A stretch of DNA of 64,000 nucleotides from Bathymodiolus brooksi (lineage: Eukaryota; Mollusca; Bivalvia; Mytilida; Modiolidae): assembly GCA_963680875.1 (NCBI GenBank), contig OY804585.1:49275085-49339084 (forward strand), read 5' to 3'. Positions 1-8,590 of the stretch are shown here, piece by piece. The notes below the pieces were generated by a model, which did no database searches, had not been told where the DNA came from, and saw nothing but the letters and a program-made list of their open reading frames with translations. The position numbers were made by a program, and so were the translations under genes. How positions within the stretch are numbered: position 1 is the first letter of the stretch; each line of letters opens with the position of its first letter.

Positions 1-706
1 TCTGTTTTCTCTGGTTCTGTCTCTGTATTCTCTGTTTTGGATTCAGTTGTGGGTTCTTTGATGACTGCTTTACTAGATACAGGTGTGTGCTCTCCAATAC
101 GCAAGACTGATCTCGACATTGTGCGTACCATTTCTCTATTCATGGGTTTGGTCATGTTGGTGGTAGATTTGCTGTGCGTAATTACACTTTTAGACATTGT
201 TCGCCTCAGTGGAGCACTTGTCTTTGGTGGTGCTGGTTTTGTAGCCTTTGGTGTTGTACTTTTACTAATAGATGGTGATGGTTTTGAACCAGTTTCTTCA
301 ACTGGTGATATGTTGGTATCCTTTTGCTCAACTGGTGATATGTTGGTACCAGTTTCCTCTGGGTGTTCTTGAACAGTAACCATGGTCGATTCTGGTCTTT
401 TTGCATCGTCAGGCGAGGTACGTACGAGGATAGAAGAGCAACTTGCTTGTCTACTGATAACCGATGCGTTACTCATTACACTTTCTCTGCTCTGTTCTGT
501 GGAACCAATGGCAGTTCTTGATAAAGACCGATAAATAGTCTGACGAGGTGGGGCACTTTGTTGGCTCTGATCAAGAAGAGTTCCACTGCTGTGACTACCA
601 CTACCATCTCCTGGTTTTTCATTTCCCCGCTCTGTTGTTTGACTAGTCTTTGCTTCAGTCGTTTCGTTCTCAGTTTTCAGCGTGTCAGTTGTATCTTTTA
701 ATGATA
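1..706 (-). CDS. Coding exon of an unrecognised Ser/Thr-rich protein (partial, runs off left edge)
   Basis: Read on the minus strand from 706, one frame stays open for about 235 codons to the window edge (first full codon TCA at 704-702), with no initiator Met needed. The exon begins directly after a pyrimidine-rich stretch ending in ACAG, a good splice acceptor, so it is an internal or terminal exon entered in phase 1. The product is polar and low in complexity: rich in Ser, Thr, Lys, Glu and Pro, with Pro/Lys/Thr runs (KPAPPKTSAP) and basic patches (LRRTMSKS, VRTMSRSVLR) that look like disordered, phosphorylatable sequence. A 10-residue unit with core TNISPVE is repeated twice in tandem. 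No catalytic motif, transmembrane segment or known domain is visible. The overlapping plus-strand reading frame at 37-372 is a shadow. It may belong to the same gene as the exon at 2402-3168, since strand, acceptor phase and composition agree, but this is not proven. Confidence 0.72.
298..348 (-). repeat. 30-bp in-exon tandem duplication (10-residue TNISPVE repeat)
   Basis: The 20-bp plus-strand string beginning CAACTGGTGATATG occurs at about 299 and again 30 bp later. In the minus-strand coding frame it gives two successive units, TNISPVEQKD and TNISPVEETG. The period is a multiple of three and the frame is kept, which supports real coding sequence. Confidence 0.7.
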
Positions 707-721
707 CTGTAAACAGAAACC
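707..721 (-). other. Splice acceptor for the exon ending at 706
   Basis: On the minus strand the bases before 706 read GGTTTCTGTTTACAG, a pyrimidine-rich tract ending in CAG. The long open frame starts exactly here. Direct sequence observation; use in vivo is inferred. Confidence 0.65.
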
Positions 722-903
722 ATGTTACTTCGTTAATGGTGACACGCTATAATGTCTCAACTATAAAAATAAATAAAACCTTTACATCTTAAAGTCAAAA
801 CAACAGTAATATGTGCAAGAACAACATTATCATAGACAAAAACAGCATGAATGCAAAAACAACAAAATAAGCGTATTACATGTAATATACTGTATTGTAC
901 AAT
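707..903. other. Intronic AT-rich stretch, no gene seen
   Basis: AT-rich sequence upstream (on the minus strand) of the 706 acceptor. A 64-codon minus-strand open frame across 757-951 is Phe/Tyr/Val/Ile-rich and runs into the minisatellite; it looks like chance opening in AT-rich DNA. Nothing else is supported. Confidence 0.5.
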
Positions 904-1258
904 GTGATAAGTAAAAAAGTATAAAAGTATAAAAAGCATAAAAAACATCACACTACAAAGTGATACGTGTAAAAGTATAAAAGCATAAAAGCATAAAAAA
1001 CATCACAATACAACGTGATACGTGTAAAAGTATAAAGTAAAAAATCATTAAAAAACATCACAATACAACGTGATACGTGTAAAAGTATAAAGTAAAAAAT
1101 CATTAAAAAACATCACAATACAACGTGATACGTGTAAAAGTATAAAGTCAAAAATCATAGAAAAACATCACAATACAACGTGATACGTGTAAAAGTATAA
1201 AGTCAAAAATCATTAAAAAAACCATCACAATACAACGTGATACGTGTAAAAGTATAAA
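904..1258. repeat. 55-bp minisatellite, about 6 copies
   Basis: The marker GTGATACGTGT begins at 960, 1015, 1070, 1125, 1180 and 1237, spaced 55, 55, 55, 55 and 57 bp. A degenerate first copy begins near 904. Each unit joins this marker to an A-rich block (AAAAGTATAAAGT...) and the string CATCACAATACAAC. The middle copies are almost identical, so the expansion is fairly recent. It lies between the two minus-strand exons, so it is intronic if they form one gene. No coding potential. Confidence 0.9.
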
Positions 1259-1344
1259 ATCATACTATATTTAAGTCTTCTACGTACGTTATTGTCTTTA
1301 TACATTTGCATAATGCGCTATGTTATGCATAATACTATGAATGT

Positions 1345-1535
1345 ATTATTATTCGTGGGGTACTAATTTTCGTGGATTTCATGATTCACTATATTAACGA
1401 ACATTAAAATCCACTGAGATACAACATTTCTATTGATTTGACGCGTGCAGTATTTGACAGTACAAATCCATGAACCTTCATTTCATATCAATGCATTTTG
1501 CATAAACCACGAACATTGGTGCCCACGAATACAAG
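1345..1535. mobile_element. Decayed short inverted-repeat element (MITE-like), bivalve type
   Basis: The left end (about 1351-1376) reads ATTCGTGGGGTACTAATT then TTCGTGG. The right end (about 1505-1530) is its imperfect reverse complement, containing CCACGAACATTGGTGCCCAC. The interior of about 130 bp is AT-rich and non-coding. From memory, repeats with the terminal theme 'CGTGGGTACCAATTTTCGTGG' are very abundant in bivalve genomes; this is recall, not a search. There is no transposase, so the element is non-autonomous. A target-site duplication cannot be called with confidence, so the end points are approximate. It is the strongest taxonomic clue in the flank together with the SINE at 4365-4612. 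Confidence 0.65.
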
Positions 1536-1650
1536 TACATTCACAGTAGTTATATTGTAATGAGTAACAAGCATAACTTTTATCCTGCAATTGGGTTATT
1601 TTTTGTCATAATGAATGGTTTGAAATAAACTTGCTTTAGTATGATAGTAA

Positions 1651-1756
1651 CATAATAACACTTTTCACATTAGCCTAATAAAGCTATTAAGCCCCACCCC
1701 TGTCATAATAATACTTTCCACATTAGCCTAATAAAGGTATTCAGCCACGCCCCTAT
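1651..1756. repeat. 53-bp direct tandem duplication, two copies
   Basis: Two adjacent 53-bp units start at 1651 and 1704. Both begin CATAATAA, share ACATTAGCCTAATAAAG in the middle, and end in a C-rich block (CCCCACCCCTGT and CCACGCCCCTAT). They differ by several substitutions but no length change, so this is an old local duplication. No function is evident. Confidence 0.75.
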
Positions 1757-2401
1757 CGGAACTACTATTGAGGTATCAATGGAGTTTCCGTTATCTTTTT
1801 TTTAATTATTAACTTAAGTAACATGTTTTTGCAAATTTTATTGCAGAATAAATACAACATTGATGTATTGACGGTAAATACACAAATATTGTATATATAT
1901 TAACATTAAGCTCTTTCTCTGACATATTTAAACGGAACCCTGAATAAACCGAAATATTGTATAAACCGAACTTTAAATAAAATCCTAATGCAGGAATTTA
2001 ACTGAACACTTGTCTATTCCGAACACAAACATTTATCCCAAGGAGGTTCGGTTTAGACAGGTTTAATTGTGCTACTTTTCTGATACCTTCAATAAAGACA
2101 TATTATAATGAGTAGAAAATACTTCATAAAAACAATTGATATATAATGAAAATAAAGAAAAAATCATTCAGATAAGAAAATAAAGGGGGAGGGAGGTCAA
2201 ATGTATATTTCCTCATTTTTGCTTTATCAAAAATTCATGAAATTATTGAAATATAAGCAAACTTGAATTAAAATATTTTTTTTTCCAAATTATATGGTAA
2301 GAAAATAAGGAGATAATTTAACCTTGTTATTATATTCGTATTAACGCAAATGCGGGCTTGCTAAATAAATGATAAAGCAAAGATTACAACAATTATTTTG
2401 T
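1757..2401. other. AT-rich non-coding stretch, possible 3' UTR or intron of the minus-strand gene
   Basis: No supported coding frame on either strand. On the minus strand this lies downstream of the stop at 2404-2402. An AATAAA hexamer lies at 1842-1837 (minus), about 560 nt past the stop, and could be a poly(A) signal, but in DNA this AT-rich the hexamer is weak evidence. A perfect 10-bp inverted repeat (TAAACCGAAC at 1962-1971, GTTCGGTTTA at 2046-2055) sits within a cluster of related AAACCGAA strings and may be a worn transposon end. Confidence 0.4.
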
Positions 2402-3168
2402 CTATTTTTTTATGTGCTTATTAGTCCATAAATTTCTGTCACGTGTCGTTGTTACCCCAACATTTTTCTGAGTTGATTCTTTTTTAACCGAATTTGCCAC
2501 ATCCTTTTGCATTTGGTCTTTTTGTATTTTGTCCTTTTTCAGTCTATCTCGTACAACTGTTGGCATTCCTCCAACAATTCGTTTATTTTTCCCGTCCATT
2601 TGAACAGATTGTCCGAATTTTCTCGAAGCTACATCCCATCCAGATTGAGATGATTTGACTGAAGTGTTTCCAGTCAACCGAATCGGGTTTTTAGCATCGA
2701 CATTGGACAGTGTATTTCGCATTCGCGATCCTCTGAGGGAATTTGATGTCTTAGAAATATTCCCTATAGTACTACTAACATTTTTACATTTTCCTGAAAT
2801 ATGCTCTTTATCCGGGTTACTACTTTCACATGACTTACGGCATTCCCCCATTGGGGATCGAGTATTTCCATATGCATTTAGTCCGGGCTTTTGTGGGTTT
2901 CTGATGTTTGAAAAGTTGCCGAGAGCATTTACATTTGTAGCGTGTTTCGAAAAGAATTGTTTTAACAAATAATTGTTTTTTTCAACAACATAGGATGGTT
3001 GTCTCTCCAAATCATACTCTGATGTCGGAGTACTTGTGTTTGATAGAGATTCGTCTTTCTTGAATAACCTTTTCTCTTCGTCAGATTTGAAGGATCGTTG
3101 GACTGAAGAAGATTTATGGGATCCTTTCGTCTTTGAGTCAGTTTTTCTAGAGCTCTTGAAATATTTAC
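2402..3168 (-). CDS. 3' coding exon of an unrecognised basic Ser/Asn/Lys-rich protein
   Basis: The minus-strand frame is open from the acceptor to a TAG stop at 2404-2402, giving 254 codons. There is no in-frame Met near the start: codon 3010-3008 is TTG (Leu), and the frame continues through it, so this piece must be spliced to an upstream exon. I place the start at 3168, after TTTACTTGTAG, which has a good branch-point-like GACTAATGAC about 25-30 nt upstream. The frame actually stays open to 3220, and an alternative AAG acceptor would start the exon at 3211, adding IN-GTT-NDLTLN-type residues. The product is strongly basic and polar, probably disordered, ending in a Lys/Asp/Gln stretch (KKDKIQKDQMQKD) and NKHIKK. 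No domain is recognised. A weak donor (CAC|GTGACA, about 40 nt before the stop, phase 1) could instead splice into the phase-1 exon at 706, in which case the TAG would be intronic. Confidence 0.68.
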
Positions 3169-3200
3169 CTACAAGTAAATTTAATGTCAGGTCATTAGTC
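3169..3200 (-). other. Splice acceptor and branch-point-like site for the 2402-3168 exon
   Basis: On the minus strand, GACTAATGAC (3200-3191) resembles the branch-point consensus, followed by a T-rich stretch and TTGTAG with AG at 3170-3169. A second candidate AG lies at 3213-3212 with a T-rich tract further upstream. Which one is used cannot be settled from sequence. Confidence 0.5.
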
Positions 3201-3388
3201 GTGCCATTTATCTTGTAGGTTTATGTTTTTTAAAGGTAAACAAAAAAACCAAATAAGATAGATAATTAGATATACTTTACTATTCATATAGGAAAATAAC
3301 GGAATAGTTGTTTTTTTTTCTTTTCGTGTACATGTTGCAAGCTCCTATTCTTTGTTAATTTAGAAATGCAATACAATGGAACATGTCT

Positions 3389-3427
3389 AATCCGACACAC
3401 CAAGGGACCAAGGAAATGTGTCGGATT
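3389..3427. repeat. Perfect 11-bp inverted repeat, 17-nt loop
   Basis: AATCCGACACA at 3389-3399 is the exact reverse complement of TGTGTCGGATT at 3417-3427. Related TCGGAT and TTCCGACA strings recur at about 3452 and 3594, so this could be a remnant of a small fold-back element. Its function is unknown. Confidence 0.6.
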
Positions 3428-4193
3428 GTACAGGATGTTGGAATAATTTTTGTCGGATGTCACATGATCCCGAAAATCTCAGATGTCGAATTGCACAAGT
3501 TCCACTGTACTATAATTATTTCATCAGTCCAACGCATAGCGCAGAGGGAACCAAATATCAGATAAAGTGCAATTTCATATGCGATTGTCCCAATTCCGAC
3601 AGTTGAAAAATTAGTCTAACGTCAAGTGAAAGAATTAGCCATATTATAAAGCATTGACATGATTACAAACATTAAAACATGTCGATAGAATGGTAGTACT
3701 GGAAATGGCTTATGAACGAAAGTTTTGATTGTCATAAGGCAAAAGATGAATAAGGGCGGATATCTTTTCCTTCAAAAGTGTCGTCAATTATCACCTAAAA
3801 CAGTCTTGCATTAGTAGATACTACAAGTCGTCTATTATGGTAGGAGCGTCTCGAAATTCTACAGACCATCAGACCCTGATTTCTACTGTAGATTGGTCAG
3901 AAAGTATGTTGACATTTAGACCAGGTCACTTTTTATCATGGTCCTTTTACCAAATTACACCGGTCGTGAAAGAGTTGAATATTATCTTCGCCCAGCACGA
4001 TCAGCAAACGTCCTTTTCACGGGGGTTGTTACCGTGGGGTAATTAGAAGTAGAAACAATAAATACACTAACCAATTAGATATATGCACAGACAGCAAAGA
4101 TTTACAATATCTAACAACATGGAACATGTATACATCCCTCTAATAGTCGGTAATATAACTGTCGTAGAATCCTCGCAATCCATAGTTTACACT

Positions 4194-4281
4194 GTGTTTT
4201 CTTTAGTTTTGCTTTGGGTTTTTTTTTCGTTTTTGTTTCTTTGTTTGTTTTGTTTTTGTTTGTTTCTTTTTGTTTTTGTTG
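4194..4281 (+). repeat. T-rich low-complexity tract with TTTG/TTTTTG runs
   Basis: About 88 bp of almost only T and G, with repeated TTTG, TTTTTG and TTTC motifs. It is simple sequence. The minus-strand 70-codon open frame across it (Lys/Gln/Asn-rich) is an artefact of this composition. Confidence 0.85.
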
Positions 4282-4364
4282 AATATACATTTATAGATTG
4301 AACTACTAGTGAAACCAGTAGACGATCTATACTTATAGCAAAGATAGCATGTGTGAGGTTAGTG

Positions 4365-4612
4365 GTTAGGGTTGTTGTGTTTAATGCCACTTTCACCAAT
4401 ATTTCAGCTATATCATTGTGGTCTGTTTTATTGGTGGAGGAAACCGAAAAAACCCTCCAACCTGCTGCAAGTCACTGACAAACTTTATCCCATAATGTTG
4501 TATCAAGTACACTTTGTCATAAGCGAGATTCGAATTCACAATTTTAGTGGCGTAAGGCACTGATTGCATATGCAGTTGTAAATCCAACTACTATACGATC
4601 ACGACCATGACA
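4365..4612 (-). mobile_element. Decayed tRNA-derived SINE, mollusc type
   Basis: Read on the minus strand, the element starts near GTCATGGTCGTGATCGTATAG (about 4612) with a tRNA-like head. GAATTCGAATCT at 4537-4526 resembles a pol III B box, TAGTAGTTGG upstream resembles a worn A box, and CTTATGAC after the B box could pair with the GTCATGG-like 5' end. The body includes GGTTTCCTCCACCAATAAAA and GAAATATTGGTGAAAGTG, and the tail runs GGCATTAAACACAACAA. I recall this '...TTAAACACCAACAA' type of ending from many bivalve and gastropod SINEs; this was not searched. Substitutions in both boxes suggest an old, inactive copy. It ends about 40 bp from the first satellite monomer. Confidence 0.6.
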
Positions 4613-4649
4613 GCCCTTAAATCCTGTATGACAGATGTAATTGTTGCAT

Positions 4650-7600
4650 TTGTAAATGTAGCTATAACTACAAGTTATTAACGTTTTCTCTGAGGGTAGA
4701 ACTATACATGTAGTTATAACTACAAGTTATTAACGTTTTCTGTGCGGGTAGAACTATAAATGTAGTTATAACTACAAGTTATTAACGTTTTCTCTGAGGG
4801 TAGAACTATAAATGTAGTTATAACTACAAGTTATTAACGTTTTCTCTGAGGGTAGAACTATAAATGTAGTTATAACTACAAGTTATTAACGTTTTCTCTG
4901 AGGGTAAAACTATAAATGTAGATATAACTACAAGTTATCAACGTTTTCTCTGAGGGTAGAACTATAACTGTAGTTATAACTACAAGTTATTAACGTTTTC
5001 TCTGAGGGTAGAACTATAAATGTAGTTATAACTACAAGTTATTAACATTTTCTCTGAGGGTAGAATTATAAATGTAGTTATAACTACAAGTTATTAACGT
5101 TTTCTCTGAGGGTAGAACTATAAATGTAGTTAAAACTACAAGTTATTAACGTTTTCTCTGCGGGTAGAACTATAAATGTAGTTATAACTACAAGTTATTA
5201 ACGTTTTCTCTGAGGGTAGAACTATAAATGTAGTTATAACTACAAGTTATTAACGTTTTCTCTGCGGGTAGAACTATAAATGTAGTTATAACTACAAGTT
5301 ATTAACGTTTTCTCTGAGGGTAGAACTATAAATGTAGTTATAACTACAAGTTATTAACGTTTTCTCTGCGGGTAGAACTATAAATGTAGTTATAACTACA
5401 AGTTATTAACGTTTTCTCTGCGGGTAGAACTATAAATGTAATTATAACTACAAGTTATTAACGTTTTCTCTGCGGGTAGAACTATAAATGTAGTTATAAC
5501 TACAAGTTATTAACGTTTTCTCTGAGGGTAGAACTATAAATGTAGTTATAACTACAAGTTATTAACGTTTTCTCTGAGGGTAGAACTATAAATGTAGTTA
5601 TAACTACAAGTTATTAACGTTTTCTCTGAGGGTAGAACTATAAATGTAGTTATAACTACAAGTTATTAACGTTTTCTCTGAGGGTAGAACTATAAATGTA
5701 GTTAAAACTACAAGTTATTAACGTTTTCTCTGCGGGTAGAACAATAAATGTAGTTATAACTACAAGTTATTAACGTTTTCTCTGCGGGTAGAACTATAAA
5801 TGTAGTTATAACTACAAGTTATTAACGTTTTCTCTGCGGGTAGAACTATAAATGTAGTTATAACTACAAGTTATTAACGTTTTCTCTGAGGGTAGAACTA
5901 TAAATGTAGTTATAACTACAAGTTATTAAAGTTTTCTCTGCGGGTAGAACTATAAATGTAGTTATAACTACAAGTTATTAACGTTTTCTCTGCGGGTAGA
6001 ACTATAAATGTAGCTATAACTACAAGTTATTAACGTTTTCTCTGCGGGTAGAACTATAAATGTAGTTATAACTACAAGTTATTAACGTTTTCTCTGAGGG
6101 TAGAACTATAAATGTAGTTATAACTACAAGTTATTAACGTTTTCTCTGAGGGTAGAACTATAAATGTAGTTATAACTACAAGTTATTAACGTTTTCTCTG
6201 AGGGTAGAACTATAAATGTAGATATAACTACAAGTTATCAACGTTTTCTCTGAGGGTAGAACTATAAATGTAGTTATAACTACAAGTTATTAACGTTTTC
6301 TCTGAGGGTAGAACTATAAATGTAGTTATAACTACAAGTTATGAACGTTTTCTCTGAGGGTAGAACTATAAATGTAGTTATAACTACAAGTTATTAACGT
6401 TTTCTCTGAGGGTAGAACTATAAATGTAGTTAAAACTACAAGTTATTAACGTTTTCTCTGCGGGTAGAACTATAAATGTAGTTATAACTACAAGTTATTA
6501 ACGTTTTCTCTGAGGGTAGAACTATAAATGTAGTTATAACTACAAGTTATTAACGTTTTCTCTGAGGGTAGAACTATAAATGTAGTTATAACTACAAGTT
6601 ATTAACGTTTTCTCTGAGGGTAGAACTATAAATGTAGTTATAACTACAAGTTATTAACGTTTTCTCTGAGGGTAGAACTATAAATGTAGTTAAAACTACA
6701 AGTTATTAACGTTTTCTCTGCGGGTAGAACTATAAATGTAGTTATAACTACAAGTTATTAACGTTTTCTCTTCGGGTAGAACTATAAATGTAGTTATAAC
6801 TACAAGTTATTAACGTTTTCTCTGCGGGTAGAACTATAAATGTAGTTATAACTACAAGTTATTAACGTTTTCTCTGAGGGTAGAACTATAAATGTAGTTA
6901 TAACTACAAGTTATTAACGTTTTCTCTGCGGGTAGAACTATAAATGTAGTTATAACTACAAGTTATTAACGTTTTCTCTGCGGGTAGAACTATAAATGTA
7001 ATTATAACTACAAGTTATTAACGTTTTCTCTGCGGGTAGAACTATAAATGTAGTTATAACTACAAGTTATTAACGTTTTCTCTTCGGGTAGAACTATAAA
7101 TGTAGTTATAACTACAAGTTATTAACGTTTTCTCTGCGGGTAGAACTATAAATGTAGTTATAACTACAAGTTATTAACGTTTTCTCTTCGGGTAGAACTA
7201 TAAATGTAGTTATAACTACAAGTTATTAACGTTTTCTCTGCGGGTAGAACTATAAATGTAGTTATAACTACAAGTTATTAACGTTTTCTCTGCGGGTAGA
7301 ACTATAAATGTAATTATAACTACAAGTTATTAACGTTTTCTCTGAGGGTAGAACTATAAATGTAGTTATAACTACAAGTTATTAACGTTTTCTCTGAGGG
7401 TAGAACTATAAATGTAGTTAAAACTACAAGTTATTAACGTTTTCTCTGCGGGTAGAACTATAAATGTAGTTATAACTACAAGTTATTAACGTTTTCTCTT
7501 CGGGTAGAACTATAAATGTAGTTATAACTACAAGTTATTAACGTTTTCTCTGCGGGTAGAACTATAAATGTAGTTATAACTACAAGTTATTAACGTTTTC

Positions 7601-8590
7601 TCTGAGGGTAGAACTATAAATGTAGTTATAACTACAAGTTATTAACGTTTTCTCTGCGGGTAGAACTATAAATGTAGTTATAACTACAAGTTATTAACGT
7701 TTTCTCTGCGGGTAGAACTATAAATGTAATTATAACTACAAGTTATTAACGTTTTCTCTGCGGGTAGAACTATAAATGTAGTTATAACTACAAGTTATTA
7801 ACGTTTTCTCTGAGGGTAGAACTATAAATGTAGTTATAACTACAAGTTATTAACGTTTTCTCTGAGGGTAGAACTATAAATGTAGTTATAACTACAAGTT
7901 ATTAACGTTTTCTCTGAGGGTAGAACTATAAATGTAGTTATAACTACAAGTTATTAACGTTTTCTCTGAGGGTAGAACTATAAATGTAGTTAAAACTACA
8001 AGTTATTAACGTTTTCTCTGCGGGTAGAACTATAAATGTAGTTATAACTACAAGTTATTAACGTTTTCTCTGCGGGTAGAACTATAAATGTAGTTATAAC
8101 TACAATTTATTAACGTTTTCTCTGCGGGTAGAACTATAAATGTAGTTATAACTACAAGTTATTAACGTTTTCTCTGAGGGTAGAACTATAAATGTAGTTA
8201 TAACTACAAGTTATTAAAGTTTTCTTTGCGGGTAGAACTATAAATGTAGTTATAACTACAAGTTATTAACGTTTTCTCTGCGGGTAGAACTATAAATGTA
8301 GCTATAACTACAAGTTATTAACGTTTTCTCTGCGGGTAGAACTATAAATGTAGTTATAACTACAAGTTATTAACGTTTTCTCTGAGGGTAGAACTATAAA
8401 TGTAGCTATAACTACAAGTTATTAACGTTTTCTCTGAGGGTAGAACTATAAATGTAGTTATAACTACAAGTTATTAACGTTTTCTCTGAGGGTAGATCTA
8501 TAAATGTAGTTATAACTACAAGTTATTAACGTTTACTCTGAGGGTAGAACTATAAATGTAGTTATAACTACAAGTTATTAACGTTTTCTC
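4650..8590 (+). repeat. Left-edge satellite domain with its own marker variants
   Basis: This part of the array carries the variant GTAGTTAAAACTAC at TAAAAC positions 5131, 5703, 6431, 6691, 7419 and 7991, spaced 11, 14, 5, 14 and 11 monomers. It also carries repeated GTAATTATAAC units (about 5440, 7000, 7312, 7728). I did not notice GTTAAAAC units further right. It looks like a separately homogenised sub-array. Confidence 0.6.

Larger units (their letters stand above)
3212..4364. other. Non-coding flank between the exon and the SINE; no gene seen
   Basis: Several short plus-strand open frames (60-72 codons at 3383-3565, 3418-3606, 3837-4046 and 4083-4301) lie here. They overlap one another, have no splice context or domain-like composition, and one ends in the T/G tract. 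I see no exon continuing the minus-strand gene. Contents worth naming are listed separately: an 11-bp inverted repeat and a T/G-rich tract. Confidence 0.5.

Noticed and set aside
37..372. Plus-strand 111-codon hydrophobic open frame
   Set aside because: It is antisense to the long minus-strand exon, which has a splice acceptor, an in-frame repeat and a continuous frame over 706 bp.
206..406. Minus-strand 66-codon frame, Gln/His-rich
   Set aside because: It lies in another frame of the same exon and is out of phase with the continuous 235-codon frame.
757..951. Minus-strand 64-codon hydrophobic frame
   Set aside because: AT-rich intron-like sequence running into the 55-bp minisatellite; no initiation or splice context.
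2655..2972. Plus-strand 105-codon open frame
   Set aside because: Shadow antisense to the 2402-3168 exon.
3383..4046. Short plus-strand open frames of 60-69 codons
   Set aside because: Mutually overlapping, with no domain, splice or composition support; expected by chance over this length.
4083..4399. Membrane-like plus-strand frame and Lys/Gln-rich minus-strand frame
   Set aside because: Both are translations of the T/G simple-sequence tract at 4194-4281.
4372..4563. Plus-strand 63-codon open frame
   Set aside because: It is the complement of the SINE body.
4517..4612. Functional tRNA gene
   Set aside because: Only worn A- and B-box resemblance is seen, no complete cloverleaf could be drawn, and a SINE body follows directly.
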